Positions 1 to 5,945 are shown, counted from the stretch's first letter. The stretch is 7,114 nt of DNA from Candidatus Krumholzibacteriia bacterium (GCA_028706585.1 JAQTVX010000111.1:1-7114); one strand, 5' to 3'. A program made the numbers and translations. The notes: generated by a model not told the origin, from the sequence alone.

Positions 1-1
1 G

Positions 2-748
2 TCGCGGATATTCCGCCCATCTGCCGAGGCCCCATCGCACACGCTCGATGCCTTCAAGAACGTGTGGCTCAGGAACCTCCCCTGGTCCATTCCCGCGGCG
101 GCCGCCATCGTGAGGATAATGTTCCTGGCCGGGCGCAGGAGGCGCGATCCGCTCGTGGATGGCGTTGACGGCGCGCTCGTCGTGTTCGCGGCGGTTCTGT
201 TCTTCCCGCTTTCACTGGCAGGCGCTGGAACGCTCAGCGACTTTCTCCCTGTCCTTCCGTTCTTCGCGATCGTCTCCGCGCGTGAGGTGGCGCGCTGGCT
301 CAGGAGGCCGGGGAAGGATCTCGCCAGGCGCGTGTGGACGCTCAACCATGTCATGACGGCTCTCATCTGCCTTTTCATGCTTCTGGTCGTCGCGACGCCG
401 GTTACCATCCGGAGAACGGTCGAAGATCCGATCAAGGACGTCGCCAAGATGGCGACCCGCCTGACCCCCGAGCGGTCGCGAATCGGGAACCTGGGCCAGC
501 CGTACCGCGAGCAGTGCGCGCGGATGCTCTTTTACGGCGACCGCTCGCTCGCTCAGCCGATCGAGAGCGCGGAAGAGGTCGCCGTGGCGCTCGAGGCGGA
601 TCCGCACATGATCTTCCTTTCCTCGGCCGATGACGTCGAGACGCTGCGCGCGGCCGGAGGTCTTCCTTTCGAGATAAAACTGCTCTACGGCGCGGGGGAT
701 CTGGTGCTCTTCGGGGTCCGGGAGAACGGCGCGCGGACGACTCCCTGA
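2..748 (+). CDS. C-terminal part of an ArnT/GT39-like membrane glycosyltransferase (partial, 5' end missing)
   Basis: The frame is open from base 2, so this is the last 248 residues of a longer protein; the GTG at 62 is probably internal. The visible part has about four hydrophobic segments: near IPAAAAIVRIMFLAG, ALVVFAAVLFFPLSLAG, FLPVLPFFAIVSA and ALICLFMLLVVATPV. A soluble tail of about 120 residues follows. The stretch LSDFLPVLPFFAI resembles the RYLLPxLPxLAL-type segment of GT-C transferases of the ArnT/PMT_2 kind, which move a sugar from a polyprenyl-phosphate carrier onto an acceptor on the outer face of the cytoplasmic membrane. The catalytic N-terminal loop with its acidic residues lies outside the window, so activity and substrate cannot be judged. 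The downstream gene begins 38 bases later and may be co-transcribed. Family assignment is inferred from architecture and a short motif; another polytopic membrane protein is possible. Confidence 0.6.
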   Translation, partial: SRIFRPSAEAPSHTLDAFKNVWLRNLPWSIPAAAAIVRIMFLAGRRRRDPLVDGVDGALVVFAAVLFFPLSLAGAGTLSDFLPVLPFFAIVSAREVARWLRRPGKDLARRVWTLNHVMTALICLFMLLVVATPVTIRRTVEDPIKDVAKMATRLTPERSRIGNLGQPYREQCARMLFYGDRSLAQPIESAEEVAVALEADPHMIFLSSADDVETLRAAGGLPFEIKLLYGAGDLVLFGVRENGARTTP

Positions 749-773
749 GGATGGCCGGCGTCGATCGAAATCG

Positions 774-779
774 AAGGAG
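774..779 (+). promoter_or_regulatory. Ribosome binding site that fixes the start of the MBL-fold gene
   Basis: AAGGAG lies 7 bases before the ATG at 787. This favours 787 over the in-frame ATG at 751, which has no comparable site and would place a charged 12-residue extension in front of the signal sequence. Confidence 0.75.
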
Positions 780-786
780 TGCATCG

Positions 787-2187
787 ATGAAGCGACAGCT
801 CGTGTTTCCCCTGATGTTCGGCGCCCTGCTGGTTTGTTCGGGCTGCGGAAACAGGAATCTCGATGGGCCCGGGTTGGTCAAGATCTCGAGCCGTGTCTAC
901 GCGATGATCGCAAAAGGGCCGACGGCGCCCGACGGGCTGGGGGCGAACAGCGGTTTCGTCGTGGGGCGCGACGGCGTTCTCGTAATAGACGCGCGGTACA
1001 CGCCGGCGCTCGCGAACGATCTCGTCGGGGCGATCCGCTCGGTCACGAACGCTCCGATTAAGTATCTGGTCCTCACGCACTACCATCCCGATCACGCCTG
1101 GGGCGGCATGGTGTTCAAGGAGCAGGGGGCCGTCATCATGGCGCGCCCGGAGGCGCGCGCGGCGCTCAAGCAGTACTCCCCGGCGTATCTCGAGTACTAC
1201 AAGGAGCGGAGCAAGGACACCTATGAGATGCTCAAGGACATTCGAATCGCGCTGAGCGATTCCGAGATTGCCGACGGCGAGGAGATAGATCTCGGCGGCG
1301 TCAAGGTCGTGCTTCGCTGCCTCGGCCCCGCGCATACGGCGGGCGACTGCGTCGTGATCGTGCCCGGGGACAAGGTGGCGTTTGTAGGCGGCCTTCTGAG
1401 CAACGGCTACCATCCCAACCTGGGCGATCCGGGGGCCGACTTCGATAACTGGATCAGGACGCTGGATCGCCTCGACGGCATGAGTCTCGAGCATATCGTC
1501 CCGGGGCAGGGGAAGATATGCGGCAGGGAAGCGCTCGAAACCGAGAAGAACTACATCGAAACGATCCGCAGTCAATGCGAGCAGGATATAAGACAAATGG
1601 TTCCGCTGGAGAAGGCCGCCTCGTCGATCGTCGTTCCCGGCTCCGAGAGCTATCTGCAGCCCAACATCCTCCCGTTCAACGTGCGGGCCGTCTACCGGCG
1701 GGAGATTATGGGCGTCGTGCAGGGCGGCTTTGCGCTGGACCTGCCTCCGGAATTTCAGATAGTGGACGGCGGCGGGAGCGCGGAGCTCGGCTTTACCCTG
1801 TGGGCGTCGTCGTCGAAGAACGAATCCATGGAGATCGACGTTCAATGGAAATCGGCCCCTGGCGTCGAGGTGCTCGCCCAGGACGTAGTCGACATGGTGA
1901 AACACTACGTCGAGGTGGGCAAGTACGAGATGACCGTAGACGGCTCGAACCGCATCGACGTCGGCGGCGAGAAGACGTTCGCTTCGTACGGCTCCTGGAA
2001 GTACAAGAAGAGCTCCGGCATCGGCGGCGAGGGCATCTGGACGTGGGCGCTCCTGAGCCGGGGCGGCAAGATCTATTCGATCAGGCTGTTCGCGGATGCC
2101 GGGCTCGACGCGGCGAAAGAAAAGGCGGATATGATCCGCCTGCGGAAGATCGCATCGACGTTTCGAATCACGCCCCGTGCTTCTTGA
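787..2187 (+). CDS. Exported metallo-beta-lactamase-fold protein with C-terminal PsbP/DcrB-like domain; some metal ligands replaced
   Basis: A 466-residue protein. Residues 1-20 form a signal sequence (MKR, hydrophobic core, then CSGC). C20 may be lipidated, although C at position -3 of the lipobox is atypical. Residues 30-270 are an MBL fold: NSGFVV, VLVIDAR, then H98-x-H100-x-D102-H103 in THYHPDHAWGG, and H183 in GPAHTAGD. The later ligand positions differ from the family pattern: the GD of FxGDLL reads GG (G202), and the His of VPGHG reads Gln (Q241). The region around NGYHPNLGD resembles the quinoprotein-relay/SoxH-like MBL group, which keeps GD and GHG. Residues from about 310 to 465 form a second alpha/beta domain (FALDLPPEF opening, WTWALLSRGGKIYSIRL core) like the PsbP/DcrB-like domains of bacterial lipoproteins. 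It likely acts in the periplasm or on a membrane surface; hydrolase activity is uncertain. Its 3' end overlaps the convergent apgM gene by 20 bases. Confidence 0.88.
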   Translation: MKRQLVFPLMFGALLVCSGCGNRNLDGPGLVKISSRVYAMIAKGPTAPDGLGANSGFVVGRDGVLVIDARYTPALANDLVGAIRSVTNAPIKYLVLTHYHPDHAWGGMVFKEQGAVIMARPEARAALKQYSPAYLEYYKERSKDTYEMLKDIRIALSDSEIADGEEIDLGGVKVVLRCLGPAHTAGDCVVIVPGDKVAFVGGLLSNGYHPNLGDPGADFDNWIRTLDRLDGMSLEHIVPGQGKICGREALETEKNYIETIRSQCEQDIRQMVPLEKAASSIVVPGSESYLQPNILPFNVRAVYRREIMGVVQGGFALDLPPEFQIVDGGGSAELGFTLWASSSKNESMEIDVQWKSAPGVEVLAQDVVDMVKHYVEVGKYEMTVDGSNRIDVGGEKTFASYGSWKYKKSSGIGGEGIWTWALLSRGGKIYSIRLFADAGLDAAKEKADMIRLRKIASTFRITPRAS

Positions 2188-3373
2188 GCTTGCCGGCGTT
2201 GGCGAGCGCGAGCTCCATGATCCGGGTCGCCGGAAAAACTCCGAGGCCGCCCCTGTCGCATTCGCTCTCGCTGAACCCCTGCGCGCCATCCATCCCGCAT
2301 GTTCTGGAGTTGATCAGAAACGGCACCGGATGCCATGAATGGCTCTTGAGCGCGCACGGCGTCGAATGGTCCCCCGTCACCACGATCACGTCAGGCTTGA
2401 GATCGAGAACGGCAGGAAGGCACGCATCGACCTCTTCGATCACCTTCGATTTGCCTTCGAGATTGCCGTCCTCGCCGAACGAATCGGTCTTCTTGATGTG
2501 GACGAAGAAGAAGTCGTAGCTCTTTGCGTAGATGGAACGGAGCGTTTCGAACTCCTCCTCGATCGAGAAGCCCGTGTCGATGAGATCCATGCCGCAGAGC
2601 TTGGCGACGCCGCGATAAAGTGGATACGCGGCGATGGCCGCCGGTGTGAGCAGTGTCCGTTCCTGGAGCGGCTCGACGTGGGGCATGCGCGAGATGCCGC
2701 GCATGAGGACGGTGTTGGCCTTCTTCTCGGCGGCGAGTATCTTGTCGCAGCGCGCGACGAGATCGGCGATGATTTCGGCCGTCCGCCTGGCCCCGGCTGT
2801 GCGCGGGACGGGTGGCAGCGCCTTCTTGCCGGTGAGCTGAGGATCGGTTTCCTCGACGTCGGGGGACAGGTCCTTCCCCCGCAGCACGACGCCGAAACGG
2901 TACTCGCGCACAGGCATTATGATGATCTTGACGCCGCGTATTTCGCTGATGTCCTTCTGGAGCATGGCGCAGAGGCGGATGCACTCGTCATGGGGAATTC
3001 GCCCCGCCCTGCGGTCCGTGAGCACGCCCTGCGAATCGACCGTGGCGAAGTTGCCCCGGATCGCGACGTCGTCATTGCCCAGCGCGAATCCGGTGCCGAG
3101 CACTTCGAGCACGCCGCGTCCGACGTCGTTCTCGGGGGCGAGCGGGTCGTATCCGAAGAGGGCGAAATGCGCGGGCCCGCTCCCCGGCGTGACGCCGTAG
3201 GAGATCGGCAGGCTCCTCCCGCAGAGCCCGCCGCGGGCGAGCGCGTCGAGATGAGGTTTCTTCGCCGCATCGAGGGCCGTTTTCGGGAAATCCGCGTTCC
3301 GGATGTCCCCGAGCCCGTCCATGATGATGAAGACGATCTTCGCGTCGTTACGCCGCAGGAGATGATGCAGCAT
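2168..3373 (-). CDS. apgM: 2,3-bisphosphoglycerate-independent phosphoglycerate mutase, archaeal type (ApgM)
   Basis: A 401-residue cytosolic enzyme of the alkaline-phosphatase superfamily that interconverts 3- and 2-phosphoglycerate using two metal ions and a phosphoserine intermediate. Recognisable blocks in order: MDGLGD (metal ligand D19), KTALDAAKKPHLDALA, TPGSGPAHFALFGYDP (nucleophile S65), RGNFATVD, DRRAGR, ETDPQLTGK, FVHIKKTDSFGEDG (D297), TGDHSTP (D335, H336) and HSWHPVPF (H348). Length matches the family (about 400). By comparison with the Mn sites of iPGM, the D-x-x-x-H ligand pair here reads D297-x-x-x-E301. The start is supported by AAAAGGAG, whose GGAG ends 6 bases upstream of the ATG; an ATG in between is out of frame. 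It is transcribed alone, divergently from the basic-protein gene and convergent with the MBL gene. Related proteins have sometimes been annotated as proposed homoserine kinases, but the full ApgM motif set makes the mutase the better call. Confidence 0.93.
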   Translation of the reverse strand: MLHHLLRRNDAKIVFIIMDGLGDIRNADFPKTALDAAKKPHLDALARGGLCGRSLPISYGVTPGSGPAHFALFGYDPLAPENDVGRGVLEVLGTGFALGNDDVAIRGNFATVDSQGVLTDRRAGRIPHDECIRLCAMLQKDISEIRGVKIIIMPVREYRFGVVLRGKDLSPDVEETDPQLTGKKALPPVPRTAGARRTAEIIADLVARCDKILAAEKKANTVLMRGISRMPHVEPLQERTLLTPAAIAAYPLYRGVAKLCGMDLIDTGFSIEEEFETLRSIYAKSYDFFFVHIKKTDSFGEDGNLEGKSKVIEEVDACLPAVLDLKPDVIVVTGDHSTPCALKSHSWHPVPFLINSRTCGMDGAQGFSESECDRGGLGVFPATRIMELALANAGKLKKHGA

Positions 3374-3404
3374 CGCATGCTCCTTTTCTTGAAATTCCCG
3401 CTCG

Positions 3405-3434
3405 ATTCTATCACGCGGCGTCGGGGGGCATGAA
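3405..3434 (-). promoter_or_regulatory. Candidate promoter of apgM
   Basis: Read on the minus strand, TTCATG (3434-3429), an 18-base spacer and TAGAAT (3410-3405) form a sigma-70-like element. The -10 matches consensus at 5 of 6 bases; the -35 is weak. Transcription would begin near 3398, giving a leader of about 25 bases that contains the AAGGAG site of apgM. Confidence 0.5.
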
Positions 3435-3480
3435 GGGATTATTTTTGCGGCCCATCGCCAACGGCTCGCCTTAAATGCAC

Positions 3481-3510
3481 TTGATGCCGGGAAGTATTTC
3501 TCTGTAGAAT
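3481..3510 (+). promoter_or_regulatory. Candidate promoter of the small basic protein gene
   Basis: TTGATG (3481-3486), an 18-base spacer and TAGAAT (3505-3510) resemble a sigma-70 promoter, with 4 of 6 and 5 of 6 consensus matches. The start would be near 3517, leaving a leader of about 150 bases before the gene at 3669. The element mirrors the apgM promoter candidate in -10 sequence and spacer length. Confidence 0.55.
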
Positions 3511-3532
3511 GACAGATCGGTAGGGGGAGAAC

Positions 3533-3697
3533 ATGCCGATTGTATATCGCTCGATGCGGCGGACGAGCGCCGCCCCTCTACCGTGTGGAGGCGATCAGAC
3601 CCGGCGGCGGCGCCGCTCGCCGCTGATCGGTGTGTCAGGCGGACCGGCCCCATCAAAGGAGGAACACGATGGCTGGAAAACGTACCACGCATCGTAG
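3533..3697 (+). CDS. Possible 54-residue leader ORF overlapping the basic protein gene
   Basis: An ATG at 3533 follows AGGGGGAG (3522-3529), and the frame runs 54 codons to TAG at 3695-3697. It overlaps the first 29 bases of the gene at 3669 in another frame. The product starts MPIVYRSMRRTSAAPLPCGG and contains five consecutive arginine codons (3602-3616) that lie inside the leader hairpin. I do not recognise a family. The good ribosome site argues for translation. The arginine run, however, is what a GC-rich hairpin would encode by chance, and the tail merely reads through the next gene's ribosome site. It may be a regulatory upstream frame or simply chance. Confidence 0.25.
   Translation: MPIVYRSMRRTSAAPLPCGGDQTRRRRRSPLIGVSGGPAPSKEEHDGWKTYHAS
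3592..3629 (+). promoter_or_regulatory. GC-rich leader hairpin upstream of the basic protein gene
   Basis: CGATCAG (3592-3598) pairs with CTGATCG (3623-3629), CGGCG (3602-3606) with CGCCG (3618-3622), and GCG (3607-3609) with CGC (3614-3616) around a GCGC tetraloop. A 3-base bulge (3599-3601) and a 1-base bulge (3617) interrupt the 15 paired bases. No U-run follows, so it is not a typical intrinsic terminator. It ends 25 bases before the ribosome site at 3655. It could stabilise the mRNA or modulate translation of the downstream gene; the role is inferred. Confidence 0.5.
3655..3662 (+). promoter_or_regulatory. Near-perfect ribosome binding site of the basic protein gene
   Basis: AAAGGAGG lies 6 bases before the ATG at 3669. 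This makes 3669 the start rather than the in-frame ATG at 3630, which sits beside the hairpin without a comparable site. The strength suggests a highly translated product. Confidence 0.8.
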
Positions 3698-3839
3698 CAG
3701 TTCGGGGACGAAGCTCTATGCCGTTCGCGATGCGAAGGGGCGCTTCAAGGATATCCAATCGTACAAGCGCGCGCATGCTCAGGATATGAAGCGGCGCAGC
3801 AAGGCCGAGGGGGCCAAGAGGAGCGGCAAGAAATCATAG
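3669..3839 (+). CDS. Small, very basic protein (56 residues), conserved-looking, function unknown
   Basis: A 56-residue protein with about 18 Lys/Arg. It begins MAGKRTTHRSSSGTKLYAVR, has a central DAKGRFKDIQSYKRAH segment that could form a short beta/helix unit, and ends in a Lys/Arg-rich tail (KRRSKAEGAKRSGKKS). There is no signal peptide, membrane segment or cysteine. I have an impression of having seen similar short proteins with a THRSS...KLYAVRD...GKFKDIQTYKRAH pattern in diverse bacterial genomes, annotated only as hypothetical; I cannot verify this here. The charge suggests nucleic-acid or ribosome association, but no DNA-binding domain is recognisable. It has its own promoter candidate, a structured leader and a strong ribosome site, so it is probably regulated and abundant. 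The next gene begins 51 bases downstream and may be read through. Confidence 0.8.
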   Translation: MAGKRTTHRSSSGTKLYAVRDAKGRFKDIQSYKRAHAQDMKRRSKAEGAKRSGKKS

Positions 3840-3875
3840 CCTGGGTTTGAGCCGCGTGATCCTTCGGCTGCAGAC

Positions 3876-3882
3876 GAGGGGG
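3876..3882 (+). promoter_or_regulatory. Ribosome binding site supporting a TTG start
   Basis: GAGGGGG lies 8 bases before the TTG at 3891. No ATG occurs in frame before the catalytic RHG motif, so this site and the complete signal peptide that follows decide for the TTG start. Confidence 0.6.
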
Positions 3883-3890
3883 CCAACATA

Positions 3891-4646
3891 TTGAGAACAC
3901 CTTGGTTCGCCGTGATTCTCCCGGGACTGTTGTTGGCGGCGGCGTTCCCCGCCGCGTCTCGGATCCCGGGTGATACGCAGTCCGCTGATTCTGCGGCGAT
4001 TCACGCGGCATCGGTGGCCGAAGCGGCACCGGCGCCCCGGACGCTGTATCTCATTCGGCACGGATTCTACGACGAGAACGATAAGCGCGCCCCCGAGGTC
4101 GGAAAGGCCTTGTTGCCTCTGGGCGTTGCGCAGGCTCGTCTTGTCGCAAATCGCCTCAGATCGCTTCCCGTTCATTTTTCGGTCATCTATTCGAGCACAA
4201 TGACCAGGGCGCGCGAGACCGCGCTCGTGATCCACCGGGAGCTCGACGGCGTCGATATGATTGAGTCGAGACTGCTGGCCGAGTGTACTCCGCCGACGTG
4301 GCGCGAAGACATCATGGCGGACTGCGATCAGGCGGAGCTCGCGGCGTGCCAGGAGCAACTGGAAGAGGCATTTGCCAGGTTCTTCGTGCCGGCGTCGGGA
4401 GAGGCCCGTCACGATATCCTGGTCTGTCACGGCAACGTGATTCGATACTTTGTCACACGCGTGCTCGACGTGGACCCTATGTCCTGGCTGAAAATGTCGA
4501 TCGGGAATTGCAGCCTCACAGTTGTTCGTGTCAATCCGGATGGGACCATGAAGCTGCTTCTGTTCGGTGACGTTGGACACGTGCCGCCGAATCTTCAAAC
4601 CGGCCTGGATTCGGTGGAGCGCATCCTGGTAGTTCCTCGGAACTGA
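3891..4646 (+). CDS. Exported histidine phosphatase, PGAM5-like
   Basis: A 251-residue protein starting at TTG. Residues 1-22 are a Sec signal peptide (MRTPWF, then a Leu/Ala-rich core, cleavage near PAA-S), with an Ala/Pro-rich linker to about residue 49. The histidine-phosphatase domain follows: LYLIRHG (catalytic H57, R56), SSTMTRARETA (R106), LLAEC (E131) and the second histidine in CHGNVIRY (H180). The C-terminal part (WLKMSIGNCSLT, PDGTMKLLLFGDVGH, PPNLQT) closely follows the pattern I recall for PGAM5, the protein Ser/Thr phosphatase of mitochondria (CHANVIRY, WLRLSLNNGSIT, LGDTGFMPP). The catalytic set appears complete, so a phosphatase, possibly acting on phosphoprotein or another phosphoester outside the cytoplasm, is likely; a glycolytic mutase role is unlikely because of export. 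It is unrelated in fold to the nearby ApgM despite the shared name tradition. Confidence 0.85.
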   Translation: MRTPWFAVILPGLLLAAAFPAASRIPGDTQSADSAAIHAASVAEAAPAPRTLYLIRHGFYDENDKRAPEVGKALLPLGVAQARLVANRLRSLPVHFSVIYSSTMTRARETALVIHRELDGVDMIESRLLAECTPPTWREDIMADCDQAELAACQEQLEEAFARFFVPASGEARHDILVCHGNVIRYFVTRVLDVDPMSWLKMSIGNCSLTVVRVNPDGTMKLLLFGDVGHVPPNLQTGLDSVERILVVPRN

Positions 4647-4709
4647 TCCAGTTTGTTGGACGCGATGACTCAAGCACCACACGCACAAAGCACAATAACG
4701 AGGTGAGCC

Positions 4710-5405
4710 ATGACTACACGGATTTCGCCATCGACCAAGGCTGTTGGATTCTGGTCCGCGGTGCTCGCTACGGTGTTCAGCCTCGCGTACGTCGTTGCGC
4801 AGCTGGCGGAATGGTTCGGTTGGTTGGGATCCAACGGAGGCCCCGAAAGCGCAAGCACGCCTCTCGGGCTCGGCGTACTCCTGACCCCATCGCTGTTCTT
4901 GGGTTCTTCGTTTTTGGCGCTTGTCGTGAGCATTCACCAGCTGGCGTCACCAGATAGAAAAATCTGGAGCCACTTGGCCGTTGCGTTCGGCTCCGCCTAC
5001 GCGGTCTTGATCAGCATGGTCTATTATGTTCAGCTCACGCTCGTCGCACCGCGGATTGCGCACGGCCAGGTCGAGGGCATTGAGATGTTCCTGTTCGTGC
5101 CTTTCAATTCATTTTTGTACTCCGTGGACATTCTCGGTTACAGCTTCATGAGCGTGGCCACTTTCTTTGCCGCACGAGTGTTCACCGGCAAGGGACTCGA
5201 GCGAGTCGTGCGCTGCTTCTTGATAGCAAATGGATTGTTGCTCCCGTTTCTTGCGCTGCAAATATACTTCCATCCGCTGATATGGATCGCGGCGCTTTGG
5301 GCGGTGACATTTCCCGGATCAACGTGGTCCCTCGCCATCCTTTTTCGACGCGCAGCGACGACGGTAAACGGCTCTGGGCGCTCGACGGAAGGCGCTCAGA
5401 CGTGA
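4710..5405 (+). CDS. Six-helix integral membrane protein, function unknown
   Basis: A 231-residue hydrophobic protein. The likely start is the ATG behind GAGGTGA (4700-4706). Approximate membrane segments: residues 12-38, 52-75, 86-112, 125-158 (long, FVPFNSFLYSVDILGYSFMS), 166-185 and 187-208; a polar tail closes it. The loop between helices 1 and 2 is Gly/Ser-rich. I recognise no transporter or enzyme signature, and no catalytic motif is visible. Conserved-looking features are the aromatic and asparagine residues at FNSFLYSVDILGYSFMS. It follows the phosphatase gene by 63 bases without a clear terminator, so co-transcription is possible. Base composition is lower in GC than the left part of the window. 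Confidence 0.8.
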   Translation: MTTRISPSTKAVGFWSAVLATVFSLAYVVAQLAEWFGWLGSNGGPESASTPLGLGVLLTPSLFLGSSFLALVVSIHQLASPDRKIWSHLAVAFGSAYAVLISMVYYVQLTLVAPRIAHGQVEGIEMFLFVPFNSFLYSVDILGYSFMSVATFFAARVFTGKGLERVVRCFLIANGLLLPFLALQIYFHPLIWIAALWAVTFPGSTWSLAILFRRAATTVNGSGRSTEGAQT

Positions 5406-5558
5406 ATCAATATGGGCCCATTCGGGAAATGCTACCTCGGAACAATTACACGACCTCATTTGGCCCTCATCGCGCCTCTCGCAGACGATCGGCGGCTCAG
5501 ATTCGGGTTCATGGCGCTGGTCGCGCATAGAGAGTCCGGAGCGAGGAAGGTGGCTTGA

Positions 5559-5945
5559 ATGGCTATTCGCGTAGTGCGGCTGGGAAGTCCCAGAACGCCA
5601 TGCGAGGGCCTGCGCTTGGGGACGGTGCGGCGTCCACCGCGCGGCGTGCCCAAGGCCGAGCATGCGTCGCGCGATTTCTACGACGTGTGGCTTCCTGACC
5701 TTGCACCTTCAGAAACCTTGCTCAAGCAGGCGCTTCAAGTATCTGATGAGCGGGCGTGGGGCGCCTTCGAGAAGCGATACCGCGCCGAGATGAACCGCCC
5801 CGAGGCCAGGCGCCTCCTCGCGCTCCTCGCCGCTCTCTCCCGCCAGACAAATTTCTCGGTGGGCTGTTACTGTGCGGATGAGGCGCGCTGCCACCGGTCG
5901 GTGCTCAAGGCGCTGTTGCTGGAACACGGGGCGGACGTTGTCTGA
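5559..5945 (+). CDS. DUF488 family protein
   Basis: A 128-residue soluble protein. It opens with MAIRVVRLGSPR and GLRLGTVRRPPRGVPK, then FYDVWLPDLAPS, a central helical part with WGAFEKRYRAEM, and the family's closing motif SVGCYCADEARCHRS with C103, C105, C111 and H112. These are hallmark blocks of DUF488/YeaO-like proteins. The family's biochemical role is not settled; the Cys/His cluster could bind metal or serve redox or nucleophilic chemistry. Full length for the family. AGGAAGG (5544-5550) lies 8 bases before the ATG, which directly abuts the TGA of a short upstream frame. No functional partner is evident next to it. Confidence 0.9.
   Translation: MAIRVVRLGSPRTPCEGLRLGTVRRPPRGVPKAEHASRDFYDVWLPDLAPSETLLKQALQVSDERAWGAFEKRYRAEMNRPEARRLLALLAALSRQTNFSVGCYCADEARCHRSVLKALLLEHGADVV

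Noticed and set aside
751..786. Upstream ATG (751) as start of the MBL gene
   Set aside because: It would bury the signal sequence behind 12 polar residues; the AAGGAG site points to 787.
2186..2207. Hairpin (GCTTGCC / GGCGAGC) at the end of the MBL gene as a terminator
   Set aside because: It lies inside apgM coding sequence, has no T-run, and is short enough to occur by chance in GC-rich DNA.
685..2289. Long minus-strand frame (534 codons) opposite the MBL gene
   Set aside because: It mirrors the GC-rich codons of a recognisable protein, is dense in Arg/Ala/His, and has no domain or ribosome site.
2339..3433. Long plus-strand frame opposite apgM
   Set aside because: The minus strand encodes a clear ApgM; the opposite frame is compositional shadow without motifs.
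3630..3668. Upstream ATG (3630) as start of the basic protein
   Set aside because: It sits at the hairpin edge without a ribosome site, and the added residues translate the real gene's ribosome site.
4641..4653. Small inverted repeat AACTG-ATC-CAGTT at the phosphatase stop
   Set aside because: Only 5 pairs with a 3-base loop and no U-run; too weak to call a terminator.
3834..4937. Minus-strand frame of 367 codons across the phosphatase gene
   Set aside because: It covers two unrelated plus-strand genes, is Arg-rich with no recognisable domain, and lacks signals for expression.
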